Origin: Anaerococcus murdochii
GTDB taxonomy: Bacteria > Bacillota > Clostridia > Tissierellales > Peptoniphilaceae
Reading direction: 5' to 3'
Assembly: GCF_019957155.1 (NCBI RefSeq)
Contig: NZ_JAIPME010000002.1
Span: forward strand, 434,001 to 498,000
DNA: 64,000 bases
The position numbers and the translations under genes were made by a program. Of the stretch, positions 1 to 10,245 are shown in pieces. The number at the start of each line of letters is the position of its first letter. Position 1 is the stretch's first letter. A model generated the notes under the pieces. That model saw only the letters and a program-made list of their open reading frames with translations, had not been told where the DNA came from and made no database searches.

Positions 1-148
1 TTGCTTTCATTCCCAGTTCAGTTTTATTTGAGATATTGTATCTGAATATGTCACCTGTTGCTATCTGAACTGCGTCTAATCTGTCTATTATTTTACTTGA
101 TAGCGTACCCTTACCAGCTCCTGGTGGGCCTAACAATATTATATTCAT
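1..148 (-). CDS. adk: Adenylate kinase, N-terminal part (cut by window edge)
   Basis: Only the first 49 codons are present; the gene runs off the left edge. The N-terminus carries the P-loop GPPGAGKGT at residues 7-15, and an ATGDIFR-like AMP-binding stretch follows. Adenylate kinase interconverts ATP + AMP and 2 ADP in the cytoplasm. The ATG lies 3 nt after the secY stop, the usual secY-adk order at the end of the spc operon, so it is probably co-transcribed and translationally coupled. Confidence 0.93.
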   Translation of the reverse strand, partial: MNIILLGPPGAGKGTLSSKIIDRLDAVQIATGDIFRYNISNKTELGMKA

Positions 149-151
149 TTC

Positions 152-1426
152 TTACCTGTTTAAAAATCCTTTATATTGCTTCATAGTCATCATAGCTTCG
201 ATTTGTTTTACAGTTTCAATAATTACACCTACAACGATGATTACTGATGATCCACCAAATGATATTTGTAGTCCTAGGAGTCTGCTTGCTATAGCTGGTA
301 CTATGGTTAGTAGGGCTAAGCAAATTGAACCGATGAAGGTTATTCTTGTTGATACAGTTGCTAGGAAATCACTGGTTGGTTTACCAGGTCTAATTCCCGG
401 AACGAAACCACCATTTTGTTGTAGTTGCTTTGCATATTCAACGGTGTTAAATTGGATTTGGTTATAGAAGTATGCGAATACTAGGATAAGTACAGTTTGT
501 ACTAATAGATATACCGCGAAACCAAATGTTGATTTGTTGAAAAATGCAGTTAATCCGCTTTCTCCACCATTTCCGAAGAATAGTGATACAGTAGAAGGAA
601 TAGCAAGTACTGCTGATGCGAAGATGATTGGCATTACTCCGCCCATGTTTACCTTTACTGGAATATGGGTTGATTGGCCGCCGTACATCTTACGTCCTAC
701 TACTCTTTTTGCGTATTGGATTGGGATTTTTCTTTCACCTTCAGATATCATTACTACTGCTATTACTATTAGGACAACTAAAATTGACATAATAGCTATA
801 GCAAGAACGCTTGTAGTATTGTAGTGAAGGCCTTCTTGCCATCTAGAAATGGTTCTTGGGAAGGATGCTATAATACCCATGAAGATTAGTAAACTTGTAC
901 CGTTACCAAGTCCCTTTTCTGTCATAGTTTCACCCATCCATGTTACAAACATTGTTCCGCCTATTAGGGTAACATTCATGGCTATCTTTTGGAAGCCTGT
1001 TGCACTTGATAGGGCTGCACCGTAAAGGCCGTTTGTAATGGCTATTGCCTGGAATATGGCAAGTACTATTGTCATATACCTGGTGTATTTTTGAATGGTT
1101 TTTCTTCCCTGTTCACCCTCACGAGTTAATTCTTCTAACCTTGGTATTACTACAGTTAGTAATTGCATTACGATTGATGCTGTAATGTAAGGTTGAACTC
1201 CTAGGGCAAATATTGATAAGGTTGATAGTCCACCACCTGTTAACATATTTAGGTAGTCAACAAGGGTTCCTTCAATGTTTGAATATACGTTTGCTAAGGC
1301 CTTTGTATCGATAAAAGGTATTGGAATGTTGTTTCCAAGCCTATATATTACAAGCATCAAGAGGGTGAATCGGAATTTCTTCCTGATTTCTTCTTCCCCT
1401 GCTGCTCTTTTAATTATATCTAACAT
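152..1426 (-). CDS. secY: Preprotein translocase subunit SecY
   Basis: This 424-residue polytopic protein has about ten membrane segments and is the channel subunit of the Sec translocon. It has the usual family length and the conserved N-terminus (KKFRFTLLMLVIYRLGNNIPIP), plug region and C-terminal TVKQIEAMM.MKQYKGFL segment. It lies between rplO and adk, its typical place in the spc operon, so the membrane export channel is co-expressed with ribosomal proteins. Confidence 0.98.
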   Translation of the reverse strand: MLDIIKRAAGEEEIRKKFRFTLLMLVIYRLGNNIPIPFIDTKALANVYSNIEGTLVDYLNMLTGGGLSTLSIFALGVQPYITASIVMQLLTVVIPRLEELTREGEQGRKTIQKYTRYMTIVLAIFQAIAITNGLYGAALSSATGFQKIAMNVTLIGGTMFVTWMGETMTEKGLGNGTSLLIFMGIIASFPRTISRWQEGLHYNTTSVLAIAIMSILVVLIVIAVVMISEGERKIPIQYAKRVVGRKMYGGQSTHIPVKVNMGGVMPIIFASAVLAIPSTVSLFFGNGGESGLTAFFNKSTFGFAVYLLVQTVLILVFAYFYNQIQFNTVEYAKQLQQNGGFVPGIRPGKPTSDFLATVSTRITFIGSICLALLTIVPAIASRLLGLQISFGGSSVIIVVGVIIETVKQIEAMMTMKQYKGFLNR

Positions 1427-1441
1427 AGCTACTTCTTTCTA

Positions 1442-1921
1442 TTAAGCTTTTTTAGATGGTTTTACCCACTTTTTCACTTCGATAGTTTCTACACTTCCAC
1501 CTGCTTGTTCGATTTTTTCTACAGCAGATTTTGTGAATTTATGAGCTTTTATTGTTAGTTTCTTTTCTAGTTCGCCATCGCCTAGGATCTTAACTCCAGC
1601 TTTAGCTTTGTTTTTCTTTAATAGTTTTGTCTCAAATAATAATTCTGGTGTAACTTCTGTACCATCTTCAAAGACGTTTAAGCTTTCAACATTGATTGTT
1701 TCGTAAATCTTTCTGTTGATATTTTTAAAACCTCTTTTAGGTAAGAGTCTGTATAGAGGCATTTGACCACCTTCGAAACCTGGTCTTACTCCTCCACCAC
1801 TTCTTGAGTTTTGTCCGTCTTGTCCACGACCAGATCTTTTACCTAGTCCTGAACCAGCTCCTCTTCCTTTACGTTTCTTATCTTTTAATTTAACGTTTGG
1901 TTGTAAATCATGTAATTTCAT
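1442..1921 (-). CDS. rplO: 50S ribosomal protein L15
   Basis: This 159-residue protein starts MKLHDLQP and has the Gly/Arg-rich N-terminal extension (residues about 15-55) that threads into 23S rRNA. It is slightly longer than the usual ~147 residues because of a Lys-rich C-terminal tail ending [10 protein letters not shown]. It is followed by secY after 15 nt. Confidence 0.98.
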   Translation of the reverse strand: MKLHDLQPNVKLKDKKRKGRGAGSGLGKRSGRGQDGQNSRSGGGVRPGFEGGQMPLYRLLPKRGFKNINRKIYETINVESLNVFEDGTEVTPELLFETKLLKKNKAKAGVKILGDGELEKKLTIKAHKFTKSAVEKIEQAGGSVETIEVKKWVKPSKKA

Positions 1922-1929
1922 TTTACACC

Positions 1930-2112
1930 TCAGTCTATATTCTTAACTTCAACCATGTGTCTGATTTTGTGAACCATTCCCTTGGTTGCGTCATTATTTT
2001 CTTTAACAACTGATTGACCGATTTTTCTAAGGCCAAGCGCTTTTGCTGTTGCGATCTGTCCATCTTTTTTACCGATAAAAGATCTTTTAAGTGTGATTTC
2101 AATTCTTGCCAT
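1930..2112 (-). CDS. rpmD: 50S ribosomal protein L30
   Basis: I chose the ATG at 2112 (MARIEITL, 60 residues) rather than the upstream in-frame start at 2133. A good Shine-Dalgarno AAGGAGAG lies 7-8 nt before it, and 60 residues is the family length. The extra seven residues of the longer version would overlap the end of rpsE. L30 is a small 5S/23S-associated protein with the motif [11 protein letters not shown]. Confidence 0.96.
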   Translation of the reverse strand: MARIEITLKRSFIGKKDGQIATAKALGLRKIGQSVVKENNDATKGMVHKIRHMVEVKNID

Positions 2113-2122
2113 TGTACTCTCC

Positions 2123-2632
2123 TTAATAGTCAAATTCTTCTACCGATATACCACGAAGTCTTGCAACTTCTTCTACAGTCTTCATGTTGTAAAATGCGTT
2201 TATACATGCGTTAATGATATTTCTTGGATTTGATGTACCAAGGTTTTTAGCTTTGATATCCTTGAATCCTGCAAGTTCGCATATAGCACGTACTGGACCA
2301 CCTGCGATGATTCCTGTACCTTCTACTGCTGGCATTAGTAATACCTTACCTGCACCATCAACTCCTTGAATTCTGTGTGGAATTGTTGTTCCTACTACTG
2401 GAACTTCTATCATTTGCTTTTTAGCATTTTCTGTAGCTTTTCTGATTGCTTCTGGTACTTCTGTAGCTTTACCTGTTCCAACACCTACAACACCGTTTGA
2501 GTTTCCTACAACTACTAGGGCTGTAAATCTGATGTTACGTCCACCTTTTACAGTTTTAGCAACTCTGTTGATTGCAACTACTCTATCTTCGAGGTTTAGT
2601 TTTTCTACTTCACTTTTTAATAAATATTTCAT
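2123..2632 (-). CDS. rpsE: 30S ribosomal protein S5
   Basis: This 169-residue protein has the N-terminal double-stranded RNA-binding fold ([22 protein letters not shown], residues about 15-36) and a C-terminal domain with [12 protein letters not shown]. It acts in decoding fidelity and 30S assembly. The rpmD Shine-Dalgarno overlaps its stop region, so the two genes are probably translationally coupled. Confidence 0.98.
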   Translation of the reverse strand: MKYLLKSEVEKLNLEDRVVAINRVAKTVKGGRNIRFTALVVVGNSNGVVGVGTGKATEVPEAIRKATENAKKQMIEVPVVGTTIPHRIQGVDGAGKVLLMPAVEGTGIIAGGPVRAICELAGFKDIKAKNLGTSNPRNIINACINAFYNMKTVEEVARLRGISVEEFDY

Positions 2633-2644
2633 TTTACCAACCTC

Positions 2645-3004
2645 CTAAAACTTAAGACCAGCTTCTCTTGCTGCTTCTGCTAGTGCTTTGACTTTTCCGT
2701 GATATAAATAACCATTTCTATCAAATACAACTTCTTCGATGCCAGCTTCAAGAGCTCTCTTACCTATTGCTGCTCCAACTTTCTTAGCTGTTTCAACGTT
2801 AGCGTGTTCGCTTTCTGCTACATCTTTTTGAAGGCTGTTAGCACTTGCAAGTGTTACGCCGTTAACATCGTCAATTAGTTGTGCATAGATGTTTGTGTTT
2901 GATTTATAAACTGAAAGTCTTGGTCTTTGAGGAGTTCCTGATATCTTTGCTCTAACTCTTTTTTTACGAGTTATAAGTCTATCGTTTTTATTCTTCTTAG
3001 CCAT
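2645..3004 (-). CDS. rplR: 50S ribosomal protein L18
   Basis: This 119-residue 5S rRNA-binding protein has a basic N-terminus, [20 protein letters not shown] in the middle and a C-terminal [21 protein letters not shown]. Length and order (between L6 and S5) are standard. Confidence 0.98.
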   Translation of the reverse strand: MAKKNKNDRLITRKKRVRAKISGTPQRPRLSVYKSNTNIYAQLIDDVNGVTLASANSLQKDVAESEHANVETAKKVGAAIGKRALEAGIEEVVFDRNGYLYHGKVKALAEAAREAGLKF

Positions 3005-3013
3005 TTATATCTC

Positions 3014-3553
3014 CTACTTACCTGTCTTACCAACTTTACGTCTTACATGCTCATCAGCGTATCTGATTCCCTTGCCCTTGTATGGTTCAGGTTTTCTCTT
3101 AGCTCTGATGTTTGCAGCATGTTGACCTACATGTTGTTTGTTGTATCCCTTAACAATAATAGTTCTATCATTTGGTACTTCAGTTTCGATACCTTCAGGA
3201 TCTGGCATTGTGATTTGGTGAGAATAACCTAGGTTTAATACTAAGTTCTTACCTTGTTTAGCTGCTCTGTATCCTGTTCCTTCGATTTGAAGTGTTTTTT
3301 GATAACCTTCTGATACTCCTACTACCATATTGTGTATTAAAGATCTATAAAGACCGTGGTCAATGTTTTGTTGTTTTGTATAGTTTTCAGGAATTGAAAG
3401 GATTAGTTCATTTTCAACTTGTTCAAGTGTAACTCTATCGCTTATTGTTAAGCTATCTTCTCCGTTTTTTCCTTTAACTTTTACATTAAGACCATCTATA
3501 GTAACTTCTACTCCAGAAGGTATTACGATTGGTTGTTTACCTATTCTTGACAT
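3014..3553 (-). CDS. rplF: 50S ribosomal protein L6
   Basis: This 179-residue protein starts MSRIGKQPIVIPSGV and contains two repeated L6 domains; the second contains the signature PEPYKGKGIRY near the C-terminus. It sits near the factor-binding centre of the 50S subunit. It is 9 nt from rplR. Confidence 0.98.
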   Translation of the reverse strand: MSRIGKQPIVIPSGVEVTIDGLNVKVKGKNGEDSLTISDRVTLEQVENELILSIPENYTKQQNIDHGLYRSLIHNMVVGVSEGYQKTLQIEGTGYRAAKQGKNLVLNLGYSHQITMPDPEGIETEVPNDRTIIVKGYNKQHVGQHAANIRAKRKPEPYKGKGIRYADEHVRRKVGKTGK

Positions 3554-3563
3554 ATATTACTCC

Positions 3564-3959
3564 TTACCATACGTAACAAATAACTTCGCCGCCTACATTT
3601 TCACGTCTTGCAGCACGGTCAGTCATAAGTCCTTTTGATGTCGAAATAATCGCTGTTCCAAGACCATCTAGTACCTTTGGAACTTCATTAGCTTTTACGT
3701 AAACTCTAAGACCTGGTTTAGAGATTCTTCTAAGGCCAGAGATTACTTTTTCGCCATTTTCTGTATATTTTAAATCTATTGTAAGAATACCTTGTTTATT
3801 GTCTTCTTCTACGTTAAACCCTGTTATAAAGCCTTCATCAAGCAGTATTTGGGCAATAGCTTTTTTCTCATTAGAAGATGGAACAGTAATCTTTTTATGA
3901 TTAGCTTTGTTACCATTTCTGATTCTTGTTAGCATATCCGCTATTGGATCTGTCATCAT
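3564..3959 (-). CDS. rpsH: 30S ribosomal protein S8
   Basis: This 131-residue protein has [14 protein letters not shown] at the N-terminus and the C-terminal signature [13 protein letters not shown]...GGEVICYVW. Two adjacent ATGs start it; the first has the better spacing from a GGGGGAAAG Shine-Dalgarno. S8 binds 16S rRNA and in E. coli represses the spc operon; whether it does so here cannot be seen. Confidence 0.97.
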   Translation of the reverse strand: MMTDPIADMLTRIRNGNKANHKKITVPSSNEKKAIAQILLDEGFITGFNVEEDNKQGILTIDLKYTENGEKVISGLRRISKPGLRVYVKANEVPKVLDGLGTAIISTSKGLMTDRAARRENVGGEVICYVW

Positions 3960-3978
3960 AATTATCTTTCCCCCTTAA

Positions 3979-4164
3979 TTACCAGCTTGCTTTTCTTACT
4001 CCTGGTATTTGTCCATTATTTGCAAGTTCTCTAAAGCAAATACGGCAAATTCCATATTTTCTTAAGTAGCCGTGTGGTCTTCCACAAAGTTTACATCTTG
4101 TATATTCTCTTGTAGAGAATCTTTGTTTTCTTTGTTGTTTAGCTCTTAGTGACTTTTTAGCCAT
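3979..4164 (-). CDS. rpsZ: 30S ribosomal protein S14, zinc-binding type
   Basis: This 61-residue short form has a complete zinc ribbon: Cys24, Cys27, Cys40 and Cys43 in [20 protein letters not shown]. It is the C+ type of S14 common in Firmicutes. It is the only S14 copy in this window. Confidence 0.97.
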   Translation of the reverse strand: MAKKSLRAKQQRKQRFSTREYTRCKLCGRPHGYLRKYGICRICFRELANNGQIPGVRKASW

Positions 4165-4175
4165 TTTTGCTCCTT

Positions 4176-4718
4176 CTATTTCCTAAATGGCATTCCCATT
4201 AATTCTAAGAATGCTTTTGCTTCTTCATCAGTTTCAGCAGTAGTTACGATTGTAATATCCATTCCGTGGATGAAGTCTACATCGTCATACTTGATTTCAG
4301 GGAAGATCAATTGTTCTTTGATACCTAGTGAATAGTTTCCACGGCCATCAAAAGAATTTGGGTTGATACCTCTAAAGTCCCTAACTCTTGGAAGTGAGAT
4401 TGAGATTAACTTATCTAGGAAGTCATACATCTTTTCTCTTCTAAGGGTAACTTTTGTACCAACTGCTTGACCAGCTCTTAATTTAAAGTTTGCTACTGAT
4501 TTTTTAGCTTTGATTTCGATTGGTTGTTGACCTGTTATTAGGCTAAGTTCTCTCTTAGCTGCATTTAATAGGTTTTGGTTGTCTTTTGCTTCTCCAAGTC
4601 CGATGTTTATAACAATCTTTTCAAGTCTTGGAACTTGCATAACATTTTTATAACCGAACTGTTCGATAAGTTTTTCAACAACTTCGTTTTGATATTTTTC
4701 TTTAAGTCTCTGTGTCAT
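4176..4718 (-). CDS. rplE: 50S ribosomal protein L5
   Basis: This 180-residue 5S rRNA-binding protein contains [17 protein letters not shown] (residues about 29-45), [14 protein letters not shown] and [18 protein letters not shown]. Standard length and position between L24 and S14. Confidence 0.98.
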   Translation of the reverse strand: MTQRLKEKYQNEVVEKLIEQFGYKNVMQVPRLEKIVINIGLGEAKDNQNLLNAAKRELSLITGQQPIEIKAKKSVANFKLRAGQAVGTKVTLRREKMYDFLDKLISISLPRVRDFRGINPNSFDGRGNYSLGIKEQLIFPEIKYDDVDFIHGMDITIVTTAETDEEAKAFLELMGMPFRK

Positions 4719-4733
4719 AATATCTCCTATTAC

Positions 4734-5042
4734 CTAGTCGAATTTTTCGTCAGTCTTTTTTGATTTACGAATCTTTTTGCCGTCTTCGTAAACAATTCCT
4801 GTACGAACACCTTTTTTAAGTTCTTCTGAGTATAGAAGTACATTTGATGCATCAATTGGACCGTTTTGTTCAAGTCTTCCTGACTCACCGCCCATTGTTG
4901 TTGCTCTTTGGTGTTTTATTTGCACGTTGGCACCTTCAACTATTACTCTATTTGTCTTTGGGAAAGCTTGTAAAACTTCTCCTACATGTCCTTTATATTC
5001 ACCTGATATTATTTGGACTTTATCGCCTTTTTTTATATGCAT
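4734..5042 (-). CDS. rplX: 50S ribosomal protein L24
   Basis: This 102-residue protein has an N-terminal KOW motif (KGDKVQIISGEYKGHVGEVLQ, residues about 5-25) and the conserved NVQIKHQRATTMGGESG segment. It is an early 50S assembly protein that contacts 23S rRNA domain I. Confidence 0.97.
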   Translation of the reverse strand: MHIKKGDKVQIISGEYKGHVGEVLQAFPKTNRVIVEGANVQIKHQRATTMGGESGRLEQNGPIDASNVLLYSEELKKGVRTGIVYEDGKKIRKSKKTDEKFD

Positions 5043-5051
5043 TTTATCCCC

Positions 5052-5420
5052 CTATAATACTTCCGGTGCTAGTGAGATAATTCTCATGAAACCTTCAGAT
5101 CTTAGTTCTCTTGTTACTGGACCAAAGATTCTTGTTCCTACTGGTGTTTGGTCGTCTTTGATGATTACTGCTGCGTTATCGTCAAATCTTATTACTGAAC
5201 CATCAACTCTTTTTAGGCCTCTTTTTGTTCTAACAATAACAGCCTTAACTACTTGACCTTTTTTTACCGCTCCGCCGGGTGTTGCACTTTTTACTGAACA
5301 AACAACTACATCACCAATATTGGCATATCTTCTTCTAGTTCCTCCAAGAACTTTGATTACTAAAAGTTCTCTTGCGCCGGAGTTATCTGCTACTCTCATA
5401 CGAGTTTCTTGTTGTATCAT
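5052..5420 (-). CDS. rplN: 50S ribosomal protein L14
   Basis: This 122-residue protein starts [27 protein letters not shown] and ends with [24 protein letters not shown], both hallmarks of L14. It lies at the subunit interface. It is preceded by rpsQ (17 nt) and followed by rplX (9 nt). Confidence 0.98.
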   Translation of the reverse strand: MIQQETRMRVADNSGARELLVIKVLGGTRRRYANIGDVVVCSVKSATPGGAVKKGQVVKAVIVRTKRGLKRVDGSVIRFDDNAAVIIKDDQTPVGTRIFGPVTRELRSEGFMRIISLAPEVL

Positions 5421-5437
5421 AATAATCTCCTTATTAA

Positions 5438-5698
5438 TTAAACAATTTCTGCCGCTTGGCTAATGCGTACTAGTCTCCATCTTTTTGTTTTAGATAGGGC
5501 TCTTGTTTCCATTATTACTACTTTATCGCCAACTTTAGCTTCATTTTTCTCATCATGAGCTTTGTATTTTTTACTTCTAACTATTTTCTTTTTGTACACT
5601 GGGTGGCTAATGATATCTTCAACAAGAACTGTTATAGTCTTATCCATTGCGTCAGATACTACCACGCCTTGGCGCACGTTTCTTCTATTTCTTTCCAT
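5438..5698 (-). CDS. rpsQ: 30S ribosomal protein S17
   Basis: This 86-residue OB-fold primary 16S-binding protein has [19 protein letters not shown] at the N-terminus and [18 protein letters not shown] near the C-terminus. It follows rpmC by 5 nt. Confidence 0.97.
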   Translation of the reverse strand: MERNRRNVRQGVVVSDAMDKTITVLVEDIISHPVYKKKIVRSKKYKAHDEKNEAKVGDKVVIMETRALSKTKRWRLVRISQAAEIV

Positions 5699-5703
5699 TG
5701 AGA

Positions 5704-5910
5704 TTAAGCCTCCTTGCCCGCTTCAATCTTTCTTTCTGTTTGGATAGTCTTAACTCTAGCTATATCTTTCTTAACAGTTCCTATAGCTGCTGGGTTTTCT
5801 AACTGACCTGTGGCAAGCCTAAAACGAAGATTGAAAAGCTCATTTTGTAAATCAAATAGTTGTTTATCTAGATCTTTGTCTGATAAATTTCTAATTTCTG
5901 CTATTTTCAT
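5704..5910 (-). CDS. rpmC: 50S ribosomal protein L29
   Basis: This 68-residue two-helix protein ([14 protein letters not shown]...) contains the conserved [17 protein letters not shown] segment. It lies at the polypeptide exit tunnel. It begins 2 nt after the rplP stop, so coupling is likely. Confidence 0.97.
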   Translation of the reverse strand: MKIAEIRNLSDKDLDKQLFDLQNELFNLRFRLATGQLENPAAIGTVKKDIARVKTIQTERKIEAGKEA

Positions 5911-5912
5911 CC

Positions 5913-6341
5913 TTATTCCTCCGAACCTGTTACTTCAAGTCTTTGGATGAATTTTGTCTTGATTGGAAGTTTTTGTGCAGCAAGTCTCATCGCTTCTCTT
6001 GCTACCTCTTCACTAACACCACTCATCTCAAATAGTACTCTACCTGGTTTGATTACGGCTACCCAGTATTCTGGTGCACCTTTACCAGAACCCATTCTTA
6101 CCTCTGCAGGCTTTTTAGATACTGGTTTGTCTGGAAATACTTTTATCCAAATATTTCCGCCTCTTTTTATATATCTTGTCATCGCACGACGAGCAGCCTC
6201 GATTTGGTTTGCTGTCATCCAGCAAGCTTCTAGAGCTTGTAAGCCATACTCACCATAAGCAAGTTGGTTACCTCTATTAGCATTACCCTTCATTCTGCCT
6301 CTATGTTGTCTACGATATTTTACTCTTTTAGGCATTAACAT
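5913..6341 (-). CDS. rplP: 50S ribosomal protein L16
   Basis: The 142-residue form begins [15 protein letters not shown]; a second Met (6335) matches the usual MPKR start. The GGAGAG Shine-Dalgarno lies 9 nt before the first ATG and 15 nt before the second, so I kept the first. L16 organises the A site of the 50[19 protein letters not shown] and the LPIKTKF terminus are visible. Confidence 0.97.
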   Translation of the reverse strand: MLMPKRVKYRRQHRGRMKGNANRGNQLAYGEYGLQALEACWMTANQIEAARRAMTRYIKRGGNIWIKVFPDKPVSKKPAEVRMGSGKGAPEYWVAVIKPGRVLFEMSGVSEEVAREAMRLAAQKLPIKTKFIQRLEVTGSEE

Positions 6342-6368
6342 AAATAATACTCTCCTGATTCTTTAAGA

Positions 6369-7103
6369 CTAATTTTGTCCCTGATTATTTCTGTTTGGAC
6401 GTCTATTATTTCTTTTCTTTCTTCTGTTATTTTGTGGAGCAGCTAGTTTTGGTTCTCTTTCAGCTTTTTCTCCTGGAAGAACTTCACCTTTGTAGATCCA
6501 AACTTTGCATCCGATTTTACCGTATTCTGTGTCTGCTTCTGCAAAACCGTAGTCAATATTTGCTCTTAGTGTTTGAAGTGGAATTGTACCTTCTGAGTAT
6601 CCTTCACTTCTTGCCATATCTGCTCCGCCAACTCTTCCTGAAACCATAGTTTTAATACCCTTAGCTCCAGCTCTCATTGTTCTTTGGATAGATTGTTTCA
6701 TGGCACGTCTAAATGCAATTCTGTTTTCTAGTTGGTTAGCAATATTTTCAGCAACTAGTTGGGCAGATAAATCTTGGTATTTGATTTCTTCAACGTTGAT
6801 GATGATTCTTTTGCCTGGAGCGATTTTTTCAATCTTAGCTTTTAGTTCTTCAACTCCAACACCACCTCTACCGATTACCATTCCTGGTTTTCCTGTGAAG
6901 ATTGTAATCTTTAGGTTGTTTACTGCTCTTTCAATTTCAATATCTGCAATTCCAGCTTCAAAAGCTGTCTTTTTGATAAATTCTCTTATCTTTACGTCTT
7001 CTACTAGAAGGTCAGAAAAGTCTTTTTTATCAGCGAACCATTTGGAGTCCCAATCTCTGATTACGCCTACTCTATATCCTTTAGGGTTTACTTTTTGTCC
7101 CAT
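6369..7103 (-). CDS. rpsC: 30S ribosomal protein S3
   Basis: This 244-residue protein has an N-terminal KH domain with [18 protein letters not shown] (residues about 72-89) and a C-terminal S3 domain ([14 protein letters not shown]). The C-terminus carries a long basic, Asn-rich tail ([18 protein letters not shown]), a little longer than in Bacillus. It contributes to the mRNA entry helicase site. Confidence 0.97.
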   Translation of the reverse strand: MGQKVNPKGYRVGVIRDWDSKWFADKKDFSDLLVEDVKIREFIKKTAFEAGIADIEIERAVNNLKITIFTGKPGMVIGRGGVGVEELKAKIEKIAPGKRIIINVEEIKYQDLSAQLVAENIANQLENRIAFRRAMKQSIQRTMRAGAKGIKTMVSGRVGGADMARSEGYSEGTIPLQTLRANIDYGFAEADTEYGKIGCKVWIYKGEVLPGEKAEREPKLAAPQNNRRKKRNNRRPNRNNQGQN

Positions 7104-7110
7104 ATTAATC

Positions 7111-7452
7111 CTACCTTTCCTCTATATCCGCTAACACTACGCCGATATGACTTGATCTTTTTAATATTGGGTATGCAGCACCCTTAGCTTTAGGTCTGTA
7201 TCTTTTCATAGTTGGAGCATCATTTGCGTATGCTTTTTCTACGTATAGATCTTCTCTGTCAAGTCCGTCGTTGTTTTCAGCATTGGCAATGGCACTTTTT
7301 AGTACTTCTTCAAGTAGTCTTGCACCTTTCTTGTTAGTAAATCTTAAGATGTTTAGTGCTTCGTCTACTTGTTTGCCTCTGATTTCTCTTGCTATATAGT
7401 TAACTTTTAGAGGAGATATTCTTTGATATTTAGCTATTGCTTGTACTTTCAT
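7111..7452 (-). CDS. rplV: 50S ribosomal protein L22
   Basis: This 113-residue protein has [20 protein letters not shown] at the N-terminus and the tunnel loop with [13 protein letters not shown] (about residues 83-95), the region where macrolide-resistance changes occur in other species. Nothing unusual is seen. Confidence 0.97.
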   Translation of the reverse strand: MKVQAIAKYQRISPLKVNYIAREIRGKQVDEALNILRFTNKKGARLLEEVLKSAIANAENNDGLDREDLYVEKAYANDAPTMKRYRPKAKGAAYPILKRSSHIGVVLADIEER

Positions 7453-7461
7453 TTATCTCTC

Positions 7462-7749
7462 CTAACGCATTTTGCTTTTCATTTCAGTTGCCTTTTTAGC
7501 GTGGCCTCTGAATGTTCTTGTTGGCACAAATTCGCCAAGTTTATGACCTACCATATCTTCTGTGATATAGATTGGAACGTGTTTTCTTCCGTCATGAACT
7601 GCTATTGTGTGTTCTACAAATTCAGGGAATATTGTAGAACGTCTTGACCATGTTCTAATTACTTTCTTTTCATTTTTTTCATTTAATTCGTCTATTTTCT
7701 TCATTAAATGATCATCGACAAATGGTCCCTTTTTAAGTGATCTAGCCAT
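7462..7749 (-). CDS. rpsS: 30S ribosomal protein S19
   Basis: This 95-residue protein has the canonical start [15 protein letters not shown] and the signature [17 protein letters not shown]. It is part of the 30S head and contacts S13. It follows rplB by 9 nt. Confidence 0.98.
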   Translation of the reverse strand: MARSLKKGPFVDDHLMKKIDELNEKNEKKVIRTWSRRSTIFPEFVEHTIAVHDGRKHVPIYITEDMVGHKLGEFVPTRTFRGHAKKATEMKSKMR

Positions 7750-7758
7750 TATATCCCC

Positions 7759-8592
7759 CTATTTTTCGTTTCTTCTTCTTACGATGTATGCAGAAGATTG
7801 TTTTTTCTTATTTCTAGTCTTAACACCGATAGCTTTCTTGCCCCATGGTGTCATTGGAGCTGGTCTACCAATTGGTGCTCTACCTTCACCACCACCGTGT
7901 GGATGGTCTACTGGGTTCATTACTGATCCTCTTACGTGAGGTCTCTTGCCTTTATATCTAGATTTACCTGCTTTACCAACTCTTATAAGTTCGTGTTCAG
8001 AATTTCCTACTGTACCGATAGTTGCTTTGCAGTTTAAGTGTACCATTCTCATTTCACCGCTTGGTAGTCTTAGTGTAGCAAATCCGCCTTCTTTAGCCAT
8101 AAGTTGTGCGCCAACTCCGGCACTTCTTACAAGTATAGCTCCACGGCCTGCTCTAAGTTCTACTGCGTGTACTGTTGTACCTACTGGAATGTCTTTTAGT
8201 TCAAGAGCGTTACCTGGTTTGATATCAGCATGTTCGCCAGATTCGATTACATCGCCTACTTTTAATCCTTTTGGAGCTAGGATATATCTTTTTTCACCAT
8301 CAGCATATGCTACTAGTGCGATATATGCGCTTCTGTTTGGATCGTATTCGATTGTTTGTACTCTTGCTGGAATATTATCTTTATCTCTTTTGAAGTCGAT
8401 AATTCTATATCTTCTCTTAACTCCGCCGCCACGGAATCTTACTGTTGTTCTACCTGTATTGTTTCTACCAGCCTTGCTTTTAAGGTCTGTAGTTAGTGCC
8501 TTGTATGGCTTTGCTGTAGTAACTTCTTCAAAGGTACTTACTGACATATTTCTATGTCCGTTTGATGTTGGTTTTAATTTTCTAATAGCCAT
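7759..8592 (-). CDS. rplB: 50S ribosomal protein L2
   Basis: This 277-residue protein is needed for subunit association and peptidyl transfer. It has the conserved N-terminal RNA-binding domain ([10 protein letters not shown], about residue 60) and the C-terminal motif [17 protein letters not shown] with the invariant His of the family. Confidence 0.98.
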   Translation of the reverse strand: MAIRKLKPTSNGHRNMSVSTFEEVTTAKPYKALTTDLKSKAGRNNTGRTTVRFRGGGVKRRYRIIDFKRDKDNIPARVQTIEYDPNRSAYIALVAYADGEKRYILAPKGLKVGDVIESGEHADIKPGNALELKDIPVGTTVHAVELRAGRGAILVRSAGVGAQLMAKEGGFATLRLPSGEMRMVHLNCKATIGTVGNSEHELIRVGKAGKSRYKGKRPHVRGSVMNPVDHPHGGGEGRAPIGRPAPMTPWGKKAIGVKTRNKKKQSSAYIVRRRNEK

Positions 8593-8603
8593 CTAAGTCC
8601 TCC

Positions 8604-8897
8604 TTATAGTCCGTCGAAGTATTCAATAGCTTGGCTATCTTCTGTTAGTTCAACGATAGCTTTTTTCCAGTCAGCTCTTTTACCATAACCATATCTGGTT
8701 CTAACTTTTTTACCTTTATAGTTCATGGTTCTTACTGATTTAACTTTTACGCCATCAAAGATTGCTTCTACTGCAGCTTTGATTTCTGGTTTATTAGCGT
8801 TTTTGTCTACTTCAAAAGTATATTTGTGTTCATCAAGCATTTCCATGCTTTTTTCTGTGATTATTGGTCTTTTGATTATTTGATAAGGTGCTTTCAT
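8604..8897 (-). CDS. rplW: 50S ribosomal protein L23
   Basis: This 97-residue exit-tunnel protein (docking site for trigger factor and SRP) has [12 protein letters not shown] and the C-terminal [12 protein letters not shown]. Its ATG shares one base with the rplD stop (TAATG), indicating translational coupling. Confidence 0.97.
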   Translation of the reverse strand: MKAPYQIIKRPIITEKSMEMLDEHKYTFEVDKNANKPEIKAAVEAIFDGVKVKSVRTMNYKGKKVRTRYGYGKRADWKKAIVELTEDSQAIEYFDGL

Positions 8898-9520
8898 TAG
8901 ATAAATACCTCCTGAAGTTTAGCAATAGCGTCTTGTGTTATTACTAACTTGTCGTGTCTTACTAAATCATAAACATTTATTAATCTAGCTTCAGCTACTT
9001 CTACACCTTCGATGTTTCTAAATGATCTATATACTAATTCGTCTTTTTCAGCTGTTACTACATATGCTTTTCTGTCAGCATTTAAGGCTGTAAGTGCTGC
9101 TTTAGCTTCTTTTGTTTTAGCATTAGCTAGCTCTAGGCTATCTACTACTATTAACTCATTATCATTAAGTTTAGATGTAAGTACTGAGTAAAGTGCTTTT
9201 CTTCTTAATTTCTTTGCTAGTCTGTAGCTGTAGTCTCTTGGCTTTGGTGCAAATACAACACCACCACCTGTGTAGTGTGGAGCTCTTATAGAACCTTGAC
9301 GAGCACGTCCTGTTCCTTTTTGTCTGAATGGCTTTCTTCCACCACCACGTACTTCAGCACGAGTCTTAGCTGATTGTGTACCTTGTCTTTTATTTGCTAG
9401 TTGGTTTTTGATTACTTCGTAAACTGCGTGTTCGCTTACTTTTGTAGCGAAGATTATTTCGTTTAGTTCAAGTTCGCCAACATTTTCTCCCTTAATATTT
9501 AAAATATTTACTTTAGGCAT
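8897..9520 (-). CDS. rplD: 50S ribosomal protein L4
   Basis: This 207-residue protein has the long basic tunnel loop [25 protein letters not shown] (about residues 54-78, quoted in parts: [19 protein letters not shown]). In E. coli L4 also represses the S10 operon through its leader RNA; the structured leader here (10558-10694) could serve the same role, which is inference. Confidence 0.97.
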   Translation of the reverse strand: MPKVNILNIKGENVGELELNEIIFATKVSEHAVYEVIKNQLANKRQGTQSAKTRAEVRGGGRKPFRQKGTGRARQGSIRAPHYTGGGVVFAPKPRDYSYRLAKKLRRKALYSVLTSKLNDNELIVVDSLELANAKTKEAKAALTALNADRKAYVVTAEKDELVYRSFRNIEGVEVAEARLINVYDLVRHDKLVITQDAIAKLQEVFI

Positions 9521-9530
9521 TTTATCCTCC

Positions 9531-10166
9531 TTAGTCTAGGCTTTTAATAGCTTGTTTAACTTCAACAAGTCCACCTTTAGGTCCTGGTACTCCGCCTTTT
9601 ACTAAGATGTAGCTATCTTCAGCGTTAACTTTTACTAGCTTAACATTTTGGATAGTTACACGATCGTGTCCCATTTTTCCTGAACCTTTTCTACCCTTGA
9701 ATACTCTTGATGGGTCAGAACCTGCTGCTCTAGCACCTGCTACTCTGTGAGATTTTGAACCGTGGCTTGCAGGACCTCTTCCGTAGTTCCATCTTTTGAT
9801 AGCACCTTGAGTTCCCTTACCCTTTGAAATAGCAACTATATCTACTAGTTGGCCTTCTTCAAAGATGTCAACTGTGATTTTATCACCAGCTTTTAATTCG
9901 GTTTCTTCTTCACCAAGGTTGATTTCTTTTAGGTATCTCTTGTATGAAGCACCTGCCTTATCAAAGTGACCTCTGATTGGCTTTTTAACGTTCTTTTCTT
10001 TCTTGTCAACCGTTCCTACTTGGATAGCGTTGTATCCGTCTACGTCTTTTGTCTTAACTTGAACAACTACGTTCTCGTCAGCTTTTAGAACAGTAACAGG
10101 AGTAATAACTCCGTCTTCGTCGATGACTTGAGTCATGCCTACTTTTGTTGTAAATATACTCTTCAT
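9531..10166 (-). CDS. rplC: 50S ribosomal protein L3
   Basis: This 211-residue protein starts MKSIFTTKVGMTQVIDEDG and contains the central FKGRKGSGKMGHDRVT near the peptidyl transferase centre. It is separated from rpsJ by an unusually long 79-nt spacer (annotated separately) and has the good Shine-Dalgarno AAGGAGG. Confidence 0.98.
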   Translation of the reverse strand: MKSIFTTKVGMTQVIDEDGVITPVTVLKADENVVVQVKTKDVDGYNAIQVGTVDKKEKNVKKPIRGHFDKAGASYKRYLKEINLGEEETELKAGDKITVDIFEEGQLVDIVAISKGKGTQGAIKRWNYGRGPASHGSKSHRVAGARAAGSDPSRVFKGRKGSGKMGHDRVTIQNVKLVKVNAEDSYILVKGGVPGPKGGLVEVKQAIKSLD

Positions 10167-10245
10167 GAGTCCTCCTTAATTACAGCGGATTGATCAATCT
10201 AGTTAATCCTTATTAACCTTTAACCGTCAATCATCCTAATTACAG
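10167..10245 (-). promoter_or_regulatory. rpsJ-rplC spacer with palindrome and short direct repeats
   Basis: The 79-nt gap is the only long spacer inside the ribosomal operon. It contains the perfect 12-bp palindrome GATTGATCAATC and two copies of CTGTAATTA, the second leading into the rplC Shine-Dalgarno. A weak promoter-like pair (TTGACG, 18 nt, TTAACT) can be read but is not convincing. It may hold an RNA hairpin or processing site. Confidence 0.35.

Noticed and set aside
2113..2133. Longer L30 start
   Set aside because: The extra seven residues precede the AAGGAGAG ribosome site and overlap rpsE; the 60-residue form is normal.
7946..8596. Long plus-strand reading frame opposite rplB
   Set aside because: It is the antisense shadow of a conserved ribosomal gene, with no ribosome site or family resemblance.
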